DNA of 64,000 nt, from NCBI RefSeq assembly GCF_051257895.1, contig NZ_CP194331.1, positions 2,108,001 to 2,172,000 on the forward strand. Reading direction: 5' to 3'. The position numbers and the translations under genes are program-made. The notes below the pieces were generated by a model. The model saw only the letters and a program-made list of their open reading frames with translations. It searched no databases and was not told the origin of the DNA. Shown here in pieces: positions 15,044-24,940 of the stretch (its first letter is position 1; each line of letters starts with the position of its first letter). This DNA is from Gallionella straubiae (lineage in GTDB: Bacteria; Pseudomonadota; Gammaproteobacteria; Burkholderiales; Gallionellaceae).

Positions 15044-15904
15044 ATGAACGACGTTGCACAACCCATCCATTTCGAGCGCCATTCGACCAACTTCAACCGC
15101 CTCAAGGGGCGGCTCGAGCATCAGGTCGGCAAGGCGATCGCAGATTTCAACATGATCGAAGCGGGCGACACGGTGATGGTCTGCCTGTCCGGCGGCAAGG
15201 ACTCGCATGCACTGCTCGATATCCTGCTCACCCTGCGCAAGCGCGCGCCGATCGATTTCCGCATCATCGCGATGAACCTCGACCAGAAGCAGCCGGGCTT
15301 CCCTGAAGAAGTGCTGCCGGAGTACCTCAAGTCCATCGGCGTGGATTTCCACATCGAAAACCAGGACACCTATTCCATCGTCAAGGAAAAAATCCCCGAG
15401 GGCAAGACCACCTGCTCGCTGTGCTCGCGGCTGCGGCGCGGCATCATCTACCGCGTTGCGAACGAACTCGGTGCTAACAAGATCGCGCTCGGCCACCACC
15501 GCGACGACATGATCGAGACGCTGTTCCTGAACATGTTCTTCGGCGGCAAGCTCAAGGCGATGCCGCCGAAGCTGGTCACCGACAAGGGCGACCACATCGT
15601 GATCCGTCCGCTGGTCTATTGCGCGGAAAAGGACATCGCCCGCTACGCGCGCGGCATGGAATTCCCGATCATCCCGTGCAACCTGTGCGGCTCACAGGAA
15701 AACATGCAGCGCAAGAACGTCAAGAAGATGCTCGCCGCATGGGAGCTCGAGTATCCGGGGCGCAGCCAGACCATCTTCACCGCAATGCAGAGCGTCAAGC
15801 CCTCGCACCTGCTGGATAGCGGCCTGTTCGATTTCAAGAATCTCAAGATTGGCGACAAGGTGGCGGAAGGCGACATCGCTTTCGATGACGAGACGAGCTG
15901 TTAG
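15044..15904 (+). CDS. ttcA: tRNA 2-thiocytidine biosynthesis protein TtcA
   Basis: 286 residues. The PP-loop SGGKDSHALLDILL (about residue 48) binds ATP, and CSLCSRLRRG (about 125) and PCNLCGSQENMQR (about 210) hold the cysteines needed for its iron-sulfur cluster and catalysis. TtcA thiolates cytidine 32 of certain tRNAs in the cytoplasm. It is adjacent to the pteridine reductase gene with an ordinary spacing. It looks complete. Confidence 0.95.
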   Translation: MNDVAQPIHFERHSTNFNRLKGRLEHQVGKAIADFNMIEAGDTVMVCLSGGKDSHALLDILLTLRKRAPIDFRIIAMNLDQKQPGFPEEVLPEYLKSIGVDFHIENQDTYSIVKEKIPEGKTTCSLCSRLRRGIIYRVANELGANKIALGHHRDDMIETLFLNMFFGGKLKAMPPKLVTDKGDHIVIRPLVYCAEKDIARYARGMEFPIIPCNLCGSQENMQRKNVKKMLAAWELEYPGRSQTIFTAMQSVKPSHLLDSGLFDFKNLKIGDKVAEGDIAFDDETSC

Positions 15905-15914
15905 GACGGCTGGC

Positions 15915-15952
15915 CGGCAAGCGTAACATGCTTGCCGAGCCGGGCGGCTCGG
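15915..15952 (+). promoter_or_regulatory. Two overlapping hairpins in front of the lipoprotein gene
   Basis: CGGCAAGC-7 nt-GCTTGCCG (15915-15937) and CCGAGCC-GGGC-GGCTCGG (15935-15952) share three bases, so they cannot both be fully formed. No T run follows, so this is not a classic terminator. It may end ttcA transcripts weakly or shape the leader of the next gene. Confidence 0.35.
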
Positions 15953-15983
15953 CCGGGAGTATCGCTCATACAAAGGGAGGGAT

Positions 15984-16490
15984 ATGAGAATCAGGTCTTG
16001 TATCGCTGTTGCCCTACTGGCAGTCGCGGGCTGCTCGGTGTTTCCCCACGCCGGACAAGAAACCGTCTATGACCAGGTCGTGACCGTTCTCAGGCCCATC
16101 GAGAAGGTGCCGGTCGCTGTCAGTTTCCAGGACGGCGCGTTCTATCGCGTGAAGGTGAGCAATACCCTGCCGGTCACGATCAACCTGCTGTGGGACGAGA
16201 GCACCTACGTCAACACCGGCGGCGAATCGGTGCGGCTCATCCGCGTGCTGGACCGGCGGAACCTTCCCGATCACCTGCAGTTGCCGCAGGCCGACTCACC
16301 CATCGCGCCTAATTCTCAGCTGCAGGCGGATTTCGCCGGCGAGAGCTGGATCGAGCTCGCGCGGCACGGCGGTGCGCCCAGGCCCAGAGAGAGTTTCAGG
16401 AAGGCGAAAATCAACCTGCTTTTCGACATCAACGGCAAGCGGGTCGACTGGCGCGGCGAGGTCGCGTTCGTGCCCAGGAAGCCGCACTGA
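15984..16490 (+). CDS. Putative lipoprotein
   Basis: 168 residues beginning with a lipoprotein signal (RIRSCIAVALLAVAGC), with the lipobox LAVAGC giving a lipidated Cys at about residue 17. The rest is a soluble, beta-rich-looking domain without motifs I recognise. GGGAGGGAT precedes the start. It stands between ttcA and the convergent YhcH-family gene. Function unknown; outer-membrane or periplasmic location is inferred from the lipobox. Confidence 0.75.
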   Translation: MRIRSCIAVALLAVAGCSVFPHAGQETVYDQVVTVLRPIEKVPVAVSFQDGAFYRVKVSNTLPVTINLLWDESTYVNTGGESVRLIRVLDRRNLPDHLQLPQADSPIAPNSQLQADFAGESWIELARHGGAPRPRESFRKAKINLLFDINGKRVDWRGEVAFVPRKPH

Positions 16491-16494
16491 GCGG

Positions 16495-16941
16495 TTATAC
16501 CGCGACCTTGAAGATGGCCTTGCGGATGTTGTCTGAGCTGACCAGCGGCGCGTGCGCATCCTCCGGGAAGAAGATGCAGAACGCGCCGGGCGGGGTGGCG
16601 ATCCAGCTTGCCGCAGCGTCGTGGAAGAAGCGGATGTCCTTCTCCTCGCTGTAATCACTCACCGGCTGCGTGCATTCCGCCAGCGCCTTCCAGCCCATCT
16701 CGTCGGTGCCTTCCAGCACCAGCTGGATGTCGATGTACTTGCGGTGGCACTCCAGCTTCGCCGCCTCGCGCGCGCGTCCCGGCACGCTCTCCATGATGAC
16801 GAAGAGCTGCTTATCGACGATGGGATAACGCCCCGGCGCGAGCGAGAGCAGGTCGGTGTTGCGCATGTATTCGAAGACGCGCGGGAACAGCGGATGCAGC
16901 GCGGCGTAGCGGTCGGCTTGGGAGAGAGTGGAAAAAATCAT
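16495..16941 (-). CDS. YhcH/YjgK/YiaL family protein
   Basis: 148 residues fitting the DUF386/YhcH family, a cupin-like small enzyme group linked to sugar (often sialic-acid) metabolism. Conserved-looking parts are CHRKYIDIQLVLEGTDEMGW and the C-terminal FFPEDAHAPLV with its metal-binding His. It lies 12 bases downstream of the TrhP-like gene on the same strand, so they are probably cotranscribed. The substrate cannot be predicted. Confidence 0.85.
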   Translation of the reverse strand: MIFSTLSQADRYAALHPLFPRVFEYMRNTDLLSLAPGRYPIVDKQLFVIMESVPGRAREAAKLECHRKYIDIQLVLEGTDEMGWKALAECTQPVSDYSEEKDIRFFHDAAASWIATPPGAFCIFFPEDAHAPLVSSDNIRKAIFKVAV

Positions 16942-16953
16942 CTGGATATCCGT

Positions 16954-18294
16954 TTAAATAAAACGAGCAATCATGCCATTTTGGTATTGGCCCTGCAGCG
17001 GTATCTGCACGCGATGCCCGCTGCCCGGCGCGACGCTGACGGCTTCGCCATCGAGGTTTTTCATCTCGGTGAGTTCGACGATGCGGTTGCCGGAAGGGTG
17101 GATGATCTCGAGCCGGTCGCCGACCTGGAATTTGTTTTTTACGTCGATCTCGGCGATGCCGTTCGCGCAGCTCACGATGTCGCCGACGTATTGCTGGCGC
17201 GTGCTTTCGGAGTGGCCCTGCATGTAGTTCTGGTGCTCGTGGGTATGGTGGCGTTCGAGGAAGCCATCGGTGTAGCCGCGGCTCGCGAGCGCATCGAGCG
17301 CGCCGAGCAGTGCGTAGTTGAATGGTCTGCCCGCGGCCGCGTCGTCGATCGCCTGCCGGTATACCTGTGCGGTGCGCGCGACGTAGTAGATGGACTTGGT
17401 GCGGCCTTCGATCTTCAGCGAATCCACGCCGATCTTCACCAGCCGTTCGACATGCTCCACCGCGCGCAGGTCCTTGGAGTTCATGATGTAGGTGCCGTGC
17501 TCGTCTTCCAGCACCGGCATCAGCTCGTCCGGGTGATCCTGGCGCGAGATCAGGTAGGCGCGGTCGGCGAGTGGGTGGCGCGGCTGGCTGCCGCAGGACG
17601 ACAGCGCGCTTTCGCTTAGCGCCTTGTCGAAGTCGAAATCAATTTTTTGGATGTCGCCGGTGCCGCCCTCGATCGCGTTGTCCACCTTGTAGTCCCAGCG
17701 GCAGGAGTTGGTGCAGGTGCCCTGGTTGGCGTCGCGGTGGTTGAAGTAGCCGGACAGCAGGCAGCGACCGGAATAGGCCATGCACAGGGCGCCGTGGATG
17801 AACACCTCGAGTTCGATATCCGGGCACTCCTGGCGGATCTCCTCGATCTCGTCCAGCGACAGCTCGCGCGACAGGATCACGCGTGTGAGGCCCAGCGATT
17901 GCCAGAATTTCACTGCCGCATAGTTAATGGTGTTGGCCTGCACCGACAGATGAACTTCCGCCTCCGGCCAGCGCTCGCGCACCATCGCGATCAGGCCGGG
18001 GTCGGCCATGATGAGTGCGTCCGGCCGCATCGCGATGACCGGCTGCATGTCAGCCAAGTAGGTCTTGAGCTTGGCGTTGTGCGGCATCAGGTTGCTGGCG
18101 ACGTAGAACTTCCTGCCGAGCGCGTGCGCCTCCTGAATGCCGCTGGCCAGTTCTTCGAGCTGGAATTCGTTGTTGCGCGCGCGCAGGGAATAGCGCGGCT
18201 GTCCGGCGTACACCGCGTCCGCGCCGAAGGCGTAGGCGGTGCGCATTTTTTCCAGCGTGCCGGCGGGCAGGAGAAGTTCGGGGGATTTCATCAT
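16954..18294 (-). CDS. trhP: U32-family tRNA hydroxylation protein (TrhP/YegQ-like)
   Basis: 446 residues, close to the roughly 450 of TrhP. Typical parts are ELLLPAGTLEKMRTA, FGADAVYAG, the cysteine set in IHGALCMAYSGRCLLSGYF and CTNSCRWDY, and YIMNSKDLRA with VDSLKIEGRTKS. TrhP uses prephenate for the 5-hydroxyuridine modification of tRNA position 34. I base the assignment on the overall pattern; the paralogue RlhA is longer. A short Ser/Cys/Pro-rich stretch around residue 225 may be extra. ATG 18291 is an equally good start. Confidence 0.82.
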   Translation of the reverse strand: MMKSPELLLPAGTLEKMRTAYAFGADAVYAGQPRYSLRARNNEFQLEELASGIQEAHALGRKFYVASNLMPHNAKLKTYLADMQPVIAMRPDALIMADPGLIAMVRERWPEAEVHLSVQANTINYAAVKFWQSLGLTRVILSRELSLDEIEEIRQECPDIELEVFIHGALCMAYSGRCLLSGYFNHRDANQGTCTNSCRWDYKVDNAIEGGTGDIQKIDFDFDKALSESALSSCGSQPRHPLADRAYLISRQDHPDELMPVLEDEHGTYIMNSKDLRAVEHVERLVKIGVDSLKIEGRTKSIYYVARTAQVYRQAIDDAAAGRPFNYALLGALDALASRGYTDGFLERHHTHEHQNYMQGHSESTRQQYVGDIVSCANGIAEIDVKNKFQVGDRLEIIHPSGNRIVELTEMKNLDGEAVSVAPGSGHRVQIPLQGQYQNGMIARFI

Positions 18295-18310
18295 TAGTTT
18301 AAAAACATTT

Positions 18311-18429
18311 CACCACGAAGACACGAAGAACACGAAGATTTACGAGACCGGATGTGCTCATCTGTCGAGCAAGCCAAATTGTGGAAACTTCTTACGCATT
18401 TCTTCGTGACCTTCGTGTGCTTCGTGGTG
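18311..18429. repeat. CCACGAAG-type inverted repeat element
   Basis: Left arm CACCACGAAGACACGAAG (from 18311) and right arm CTTCGTGTGCTTCGTGGTG (ending 18429) are complementary apart from one extra base. They enclose about 60 bases with no gene. It fills the whole gap between metF and the TrhP gene. This dispersed repeat is known from many proteobacteria. Confidence 0.75.
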
Positions 18430-18437
18430 AGCGGGGT

Positions 18438-19274
18438 TTATCTTGACAGTCCCAGCCGCTTCCAGATTTCCAGCGACGGCCCGGCCTGGTTCAGCGTGTA
18501 GAAGTGCAGCCCCGGCGCGCCGCCCGTGAGCAGCTTCTCGCACAGCAGTGTGACCACGTCGAGGCCGAAGGCCTGCACCGACTCGTTGTCGTCACCGTAG
18601 CCTTCCAGTGTCTTGCGTACCCAGCGCGGGATCTCCGCGCCGCAGGCGTCGGAAAAGCGCGCGAGTTGCGAGAATTTCACGATGGGCATGATGCCCGGCA
18701 CGATGGGGAGGGTGACGCCGAGCTTGCGGCATTCATCGACGAAATGGAAATAGCTGTCGGGATTGTAGAAATACTGGGTGATCGCCGAGTTCGCGCCGGC
18801 CGCGGCTTTGCGCTTGAAGTTGGCGAGGTCGTCGCGCGCCGAGCGGGCCTGCGGATGGACTTCCGGATAGGCCGCTACCTCGATGTGGAAATGCTCGCCG
18901 GTCTGCGCGCGGATGAACGACACCAGTTCGTTGGCGTACTGGAATTCGCCGGCGGTCGCCATGCCCGAGGGCAGGTCGCCGCGCAGCGCGACGATGCGCC
19001 GGATGCCGAGCTGCTTGTAGGTCTGCAGGACTTCGCGGATGCTCTCTCGCGTCGAGCCGATGCAGGACAGGTGCGGCGCGACTTCGAGTCCCTCGGCCTT
19101 GATCTGCTGCACGACTTCCAGGGTGCGCTCGCGCGTGGAGCCGCCTGCGCCGTAGGTGACGGAAAAATAGTCCGGGCCGAGCGCCGCCAGTTGCTTGCGC
19201 GCGGCGGCGAGCTTTTCCGCGCCTTCCGGAGTTTGCGGTGGGAAGAATTCGAAGCTGTAAAGCGGTTTATTCAT
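18438..19274 (-). CDS. metF: Methylenetetrahydrofolate reductase
   Basis: 278 residues. The N-terminus MNKPLYSFEFFPPQTPEG, SVTYGAGGSTRERT, HLSCIGSTRESI, ALRGDLP and AYPEVHP are diagnostic for MetF, an FAD enzyme that reduces 5,10-methylene-THF to 5-methyl-THF for methionine synthesis. ATG 19274 is chosen because AGGA lies just upstream, while ATG 19289 has none. It is preceded by a small membrane-protein gene on the same strand and lies near ahcY, so a methionine-cycle cluster is evident. Confidence 0.95.
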   Translation of the reverse strand: MNKPLYSFEFFPPQTPEGAEKLAAARKQLAALGPDYFSVTYGAGGSTRERTLEVVQQIKAEGLEVAPHLSCIGSTRESIREVLQTYKQLGIRRIVALRGDLPSGMATAGEFQYANELVSFIRAQTGEHFHIEVAAYPEVHPQARSARDDLANFKRKAAAGANSAITQYFYNPDSYFHFVDECRKLGVTLPIVPGIMPIVKFSQLARFSDACGAEIPRWVRKTLEGYGDDNESVQAFGLDVVTLLCEKLLTGGAPGLHFYTLNQAGPSLEIWKRLGLSR

Positions 19275-19281
19275 GCCATTC

Positions 19282-19641
19282 CTAATCATTGCGTGGCCTC
19301 ATGACTTGTGCGGCGGCTGCGGACAGCGCCCACGAAAAAATACTGTACAGGACCGCACCGAGCACGCCGTGCCAGAAGCCGTCCACGACGAAACCTTTCA
19401 GCACCGACCCGACGAACCAGAACAGCAGGCCGTTGATGACGAAGATGAACAACCCCAGGGTAAGCAGCGTAACCGGCAGCGTGAGCAGCAGCAACAGCGG
19501 GCGGATCAGCGTGTTGACCAATCCGAGGAAGAACGCGGCGATCATCGCATCGACGAAGCTGTCCAGATGGATGCCCGGCACGAAGTTCGCCACAGCCAGC
19601 AGAGCCAGCGCGTTCAACACCCAGATCAGCAGCAGTCTCAT
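19282..19641 (-). CDS. Phage-holin-family (YvlD-like) four-helix membrane protein
   Basis: 119 residues with four hydrophobic segments. It begins MRLLLIWVLNALALLAV and contains FFLGLVNTLIRPLL, which matches the small phage_holin_4_2/YvlD group of chromosomal membrane proteins. ATG 19641 follows AAGGAG, whereas the longer frame reaches into a repeat. The group is of unknown role and is not a sign of a prophage here. It is 7 bases upstream of metF. Confidence 0.82.
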   Translation of the reverse strand: MRLLLIWVLNALALLAVANFVPGIHLDSFVDAMIAAFFLGLVNTLIRPLLLLLTLPVTLLTLGLFIFVINGLLFWFVGSVLKGFVVDGFWHGVLGAVLYSIFSWALSAAAAQVMRPRND

Positions 19642-19670
19642 CGATCTCCTTCCAGGTTCGGCGTCAAAGG

Positions 19671-19728
19671 CCGTTCGTGCCGAGCTTGTCGAATCATAAA
19701 TGGCCTTCGACAAGCTCGGCACGAACGG
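19671..19728. repeat. Perfect 23-bp inverted repeat (TTCGACAAGCTCGGCACGAACGG type)
   Basis: The arms at 19671-19693 and 19706-19728 are exact complements, separated by 12 bases. This is a common dispersed palindrome in proteobacteria. It lies 10 bases beyond the ahcY stop and could act as an RNA hairpin at the 3' end of the ahcY message. Confidence 0.85.
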
Positions 19729-19738
19729 TTACCGGATA

Positions 19739-21142
<1,404 letters not shown>

Positions 21143-21150
21143 GAAGCACT

Positions 21151-21175
21151 CCATTCATAAAAAGTTAATGAATGG
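21151..21175 (-). promoter_or_regulatory. Ribosome-site hairpin (expression platform) of ahcY
   Basis: CCATTCAT (minus strand 21175-21168) can pair with ATGAATGG (21158-21151); the last GG belongs to the GGAG ribosome site. The first CC of this hairpin is also the end of GCACCC, which the riboswitch pseudoknot needs. Ligand binding should therefore open the hairpin and allow translation. This is my inference from the overlap. Confidence 0.5.
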
Positions 21176-21250
21176 GTGCCGTTGAAACAGTTATGGCTCC
21201 GAGCCTGACGGGGGAATGTGGATCAAACCCGCTGCAGCACCCCTCGGAGG
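21174..21250 (-). ncRNA. S-adenosylhomocysteine (SAH) riboswitch of ahcY
   Basis: The minus strand reads CTCCGAG (21249-21243), then GGGTGCTGCAGC, a variable loop, CCCGTCAGG and CTCGGAG. P1 is the exact CTCCGAG/CTCGGAG pairing. CAACGGCACCC follows, whose GCACCC (21179-21174) is the exact complement of GGGTGC, giving the pseudoknot of the SAH aptamer. The conserved CAGGCTCGG core is present. Known SAH riboswitches in betaproteobacteria sit before ahcY and turn expression on when SAH accumulates. Confidence 0.92.
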
Positions 21251-21256
21251 GCGCGG

Positions 21257-21262
21257 ATTATA
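21257..21262 (-). promoter_or_regulatory. -10 box (TATAAT) of the ahcY transcript
   Basis: A perfect TATAAT on the minus strand, seven bases before the first riboswitch base, so the RNA would start right at the aptamer. The -35 region is weak (AGCAAA or CAGCAA). Confidence 0.6.
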
Positions 21263-21292
21263 AACGCAAAAAGGATATTTTGCTGGGATTGC

Positions 21293-22522
21293 TTACCACG
21301 ACGCGGCGGGCATGCCGCTCCACAGCTCGTGGATGTCGCGGATGCCCCACTTTCCCGAGTCTTCGTGCGAGACGATCTTGTCCTTGCAGGCGGGTTTCGA
21401 CAAATCCACCATCTCCGGCGGGATCCGGGCGTTGGACTTGATCGAGAAGAACACTTTGACCACCGGGGTGAGCAGCGATTTTCCGCTTTGTTCGATGACT
21501 ACGCCCAAATGACCGGATTCCAGCTTGACCAGCGAGCCGATCGGGTAGATACCGACGCTTTTGACGAAGGCATGAAATATCTCGGTGTCGAAATGCCCCT
21601 TGCTCCATTCCGCCATCTTGCGCAGCGATTCGGCGGGCTCCCAGCCGTTCTTGTAGGGGCGGTTGGAGGTGATCGCGTCGTAGACGTCGCACACCGCCCC
21701 CATCTTGGCATACAGGCTGATCTGCGCCTCCGTGAGCCGCTCCGGATAGCCGCTGCCGTCCACTTTTTCGTGGTGGTGCAGGCAGACGTCCAGCGCCGCT
21801 TGGTTGATGCCGTTACCTTCCAGCAGCATCCTGTGCCCCTCGACCGGGTGGTTCTTCACCGCCGCGAACTCGGTATCGGTCAGCTTGCCGGGCTTGTTGA
21901 GGATGCTCAGCGGGATCGTCATTTTGCCGACATCGTGCAGCAGCCCGGCCAAGCCGGCCTGGCGCACCTGCTCGTCGTCGAGCCCCAGTTGCCGCGCCAG
22001 GGACACCATCAGCGCGCACACTGCGACCGAATGCATGTAGGTGTAATCATCCTTGTTTTTGAGGCGCGCCAGCCCGATCAATGCACCGGGATTGCGCATC
22101 ACCGAGGTGGAGATTTCCTCGACGATGGGCAGTGCGTCGTCGGAACTCAGCGCCTTGCCCATGCGCGCCTCCCTGAACATGGAGGAAACGGCCTGCTTGG
22201 ATCTGGCGCAGATCTTGATGGCACGTGCGGCTTCCTGAGCGACATCGACGCGCTGAATTGTCTTGATGGCCGTATCGGCCTGTGCAAGCGTGGTTTCGAC
22301 TTCCGCCGCGATCGCTTTCTCGTCTTCTCCGTCCGCGACGCCCAAACCTTTGGCGTCGTCTATCCATACTTCCTTGAGGCCGGTTGCGAGGAGGGTTTTC
22401 AGGTCGCTGGGGTTGTCCAGCAGGAAGGCGCCACGCCAGAACGGATGATCCATCCACGAGCCACACAACTCATGGACGAACATGCCCAGGCGCAGTTGTT
22501 TGACATGGATACGTATCAGCAC
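21293..22522 (-). CDS. DUF3391 / HD-GYP domain protein (probable c-di-GMP phosphodiesterase)
   Basis: 409 residues. The N-terminal part (VKQLRLGMFVHELCGSWMDHPFWR) is the DUF3391 type found in front of HD-GYP domains. The HD-GYP core has YTYMHSVAVCALM (about residue 165), LLHDVGKMTIPLSILNKPG (about 192), HHHEKVDGSGYP (about 250) and VCDVYDAITSNRPYK (about 282). Such enzymes hydrolyse c-di-GMP to pGpG or GMP. It lies downstream of waaA on the same strand and just beyond the ahcY promoter. Confidence 0.92.
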   Translation of the reverse strand: MLIRIHVKQLRLGMFVHELCGSWMDHPFWRGAFLLDNPSDLKTLLATGLKEVWIDDAKGLGVADGEDEKAIAAEVETTLAQADTAIKTIQRVDVAQEAARAIKICARSKQAVSSMFREARMGKALSSDDALPIVEEISTSVMRNPGALIGLARLKNKDDYTYMHSVAVCALMVSLARQLGLDDEQVRQAGLAGLLHDVGKMTIPLSILNKPGKLTDTEFAAVKNHPVEGHRMLLEGNGINQAALDVCLHHHEKVDGSGYPERLTEAQISLYAKMGAVCDVYDAITSNRPYKNGWEPAESLRKMAEWSKGHFDTEIFHAFVKSVGIYPIGSLVKLESGHLGVVIEQSGKSLLTPVVKVFFSIKSNARIPPEMVDLSKPACKDKIVSHEDSGKWGIRDIHELWSGMPAASW

Positions 22523-22602
22523 GGATGTCTCGATGTGTCGGAGGATAGGGCGAATTCTAGCTTATAAAACAGGGTTATTGAACAGCCAAATCAACTGCCG
22601 AA

Positions 22603-23874
22603 TCAACCGTCGATAACCGAGGCGATGAGTTGCAGCGATTTGTCCGTCGCCCCGCGGTTGGACGCCACAAACCCGGCGCAGCATTGCCGCATTTCGCGCA
22701 GCGCTTCCGGGTCGTCCAGCAGGCGCCGGGTTTCGCTGGCCAGTTCGCCGCCATCCTGCACCTGCATTGCCGCTCCGGCGGCGATTGCCAGCCTCGTCGC
22801 CTCGGCAAAATTGTAGGTGTGCGGGCCGATCAGCACCGGGGCGCCGGCCGCGCAGGCCTCGATCAGGTTCTGTCCGCCGTAGGGCAGCAGGCTGCCGCCG
22901 ACGAAGGCGAGGTCGGCGGCGGCGTAGTAGGCGAACATCTCGCCCATGCTGTCGCCCAGCACCGCCCCGGTTTCCGGCGGGATAGCGCTGCCCTGCTCCA
23001 TTTCGCTCCGGCGCCGGAACGGGATGCCGTGCCGTTCCAGCAGAGCGGCGACCTCCGCGAAGCGCTGCGGATGGCGCGGCACGATCACCAGCAGCAGGCC
23101 GGGGATCTGCACCTGCTGCAGCGCGTCGAGCAGCAAGGCTTCCTCACCGTCGCGGGTGCTCGCGGCGAGGAACACCTTGCGCGATGCGCCGAACTGCCCG
23201 CGCAATTGCCTGCCCAGTTCCAGCATCGCGGGCGGCGGCTCGATGTCGAACTTGAGGTTGCCGGTCACGGCAACATTTTTTGCGCCGAGGCCGGCCAGGC
23301 GCGCGGCATCGTCGGTGGTCTGCGCGGCAACGGCGGCGAGTTCGCCCAGCGCGTCGCGGGTCAGCCGCGCGAATCGTGCATAGCCGCGCGCCGATTTTTC
23401 CGAGAGGCGCGCGTTCAGCAGCAGCAGCGGCGTGCCGGTCTCGCGGCAGGCATGGATCAGGTTGAACCAGATTTCCGTCTCCATCAGGATGCCGAGCCGC
23501 GGCTTGAAATGATTCAGGAACCGGTTCACCGCAAACGGGTAGTCGTAGGGCAGATACACGCGCAGCACATCGTCGCCATACAGTTGCTCGCTCGTGGCGC
23601 GCCCGGTCGGCGTGGTGTGGGTGAGCAGGATCTGGTGGTCGGGGTAGCTTGTGCGGAGCCGCGCGATGAGGCTCTGTGCGGCGCGCGTCTCGCCTACCGA
23701 AACGGTGTGCAGCCAGATGATCGGCCGGTCGCTCTGCGCGGGATAAAAGCCGAAGCGCTCGCCGACATGGCGCAGGTATTCCGGCTGTTTGCGCGCGCGC
23801 CAGGCTAGACGCAGGAAGATATACGGCAACAGCAGCCATAGCGTGAGGGTGTAAAAAAATCGCGGGTTCAGCAT
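22603..23874 (-). CDS. waaA: 3-deoxy-D-manno-octulosonic-acid (Kdo) transferase
   Basis: 423 residues. An N-terminal membrane anchor (FFYTLTLWLLLPYIFLRLAWR) is followed by a GT30 domain: WLHTVSVGETRAAQSL, LLTHTTPTGRATSEQLYGD, METEIWFNLIHAC and, in the C-terminal half, AFVGGSLLPYGGQNLIEACA. It adds Kdo to lipid A precursor at the inner membrane. ATG 23874 overlaps the waaC stop region by 7 bases, giving translational coupling. Longer upstream frames are inside waaC and are not real. Confidence 0.95.
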   Translation of the reverse strand: MLNPRFFYTLTLWLLLPYIFLRLAWRARKQPEYLRHVGERFGFYPAQSDRPIIWLHTVSVGETRAAQSLIARLRTSYPDHQILLTHTTPTGRATSEQLYGDDVLRVYLPYDYPFAVNRFLNHFKPRLGILMETEIWFNLIHACRETGTPLLLLNARLSEKSARGYARFARLTRDALGELAAVAAQTTDDAARLAGLGAKNVAVTGNLKFDIEPPPAMLELGRQLRGQFGASRKVFLAASTRDGEEALLLDALQQVQIPGLLLVIVPRHPQRFAEVAALLERHGIPFRRRSEMEQGSAIPPETGAVLGDSMGEMFAYYAAADLAFVGGSLLPYGGQNLIEACAAGAPVLIGPHTYNFAEATRLAIAAGAAMQVQDGGELASETRRLLDDPEALREMRQCCAGFVASNRGATDKSLQLIASVIDG

Positions 23875-24857
23875 GCCGCCATTCCTTGCAGCGCCTCGAT
23901 GACGGCGGCGACATCCGGTGCGTGGCCGGCATTGCCGAGATTGACGGCACATCGCCCCGCGTACAGGCCGGTGAGCGCCGGATCGGTAGCGGTGTAGATG
24001 CCGACGGTGGGCACGCCGAGTGCCGCCGCGAGGTGGGCGAGGCCGGTGTCCACGCCCATCACCGCCCGTGCGCCGCCGAGCAAGGCGGCCGCCTCGTTCA
24101 GGTTCAGGCGCGGCGGCGCGACCGCATCGGGAATCGCCGTGGCGAGGCGCAGGCTGCGCGCCTGTTCCGCCTCGCTGCCCCACGGTAGAACGCAGCGGAT
24201 ATTTTTCTCATGCAGGTAATGCCCCAGCGCGATCCAGTTTGCCTCGTTCCACAGCTTGTCGGCGCGGCTGGTAGCGTGCAGCAGCACGGCGTAAGCGCCT
24301 TCCACGAGCCAGACAGGTTGTGCGAGGACGGGCGGACGGATGCCGTAATCGGCTCGTTCTTGCAGCGTATAACCGAGCGCCTGCGCGGCGAGCTGGCGGT
24401 TGCGTTCGACGGCGTGCTGCCCCTTCGCGACCTGAAAAGTCTGCTGGTACAGGCCGGATGCCAGTGGCTCGCGTGCGCTGTTCCGGTCAAAGCCGCAGCG
24501 CAGCCCGCGTGCGCCGCGCATCAGCAAAGCGCTCTTGAGCAGGCCCTGCGTGTCGATTGCAATATCGTAATGTTGTGCTGTCAGCGTGCTGCGAAATGCC
24601 GCGATTTCGCGCCATGTGGCGGCGCTCAGCAGCTTGCCGCGCCAGCGCCGCACCGCAACCGGGATGACGTTGCGTACCGCCGAGTGCAGCCTGGGCAGCG
24701 CGGCAAAACTTTCCTCCACCAGCCAGTCGATCTGCGCGTCCGGGTAGCGGCGCGCGATGTCGCTGGCCACCGGCAGGTTGTGCAGCACGTCGCCCAGCGA
24801 CGAGGTCTTGACCAGCAGGATATGCGGCGTTTGTATGTCGGCAAAAAGAGGCGCCAT
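23868..24857 (-). CDS. waaC: Lipopolysaccharide heptosyltransferase I
   Basis: 329 residues from ATG 24857. The GT9 pattern is clear: HILLVKTSSLGDVLHNLPV at the N-terminus, DYGIRPPV in the linker, LLHATSRADKLW, and the C-terminal ADP-heptose region MGVDTGLAHLAAALGVPTVGIYTATDP. It puts the first heptose on Kdo2-lipid A in the cytoplasm. No strong ribosome site precedes 24857, and an ATG at 24887 is possible, but family N-termini fit the chosen start. Coupled to waaA. Confidence 0.93.
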   Translation of the reverse strand: MAPLFADIQTPHILLVKTSSLGDVLHNLPVASDIARRYPDAQIDWLVEESFAALPRLHSAVRNVIPVAVRRWRGKLLSAATWREIAAFRSTLTAQHYDIAIDTQGLLKSALLMRGARGLRCGFDRNSAREPLASGLYQQTFQVAKGQHAVERNRQLAAQALGYTLQERADYGIRPPVLAQPVWLVEGAYAVLLHATSRADKLWNEANWIALGHYLHEKNIRCVLPWGSEAEQARSLRLATAIPDAVAPPRLNLNEAAALLGGARAVMGVDTGLAHLAAALGVPTVGIYTATDPALTGLYAGRCAVNLGNAGHAPDVAAVIEALQGMAAC

Positions 24858-24940
24858 AGGAGAGTCGTGGTTTCGGGTGGTTCGCATCTTATAGGATGCG
24901 GTGCGGCTTGAGGAAGGGCATGGTTCCCTGACGGTGATGC

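Noticed and set aside
19282..19641. Holin-like protein as a sign of a prophage
   Set aside because: The YvlD-like group is chromosomal and no other phage gene is present.
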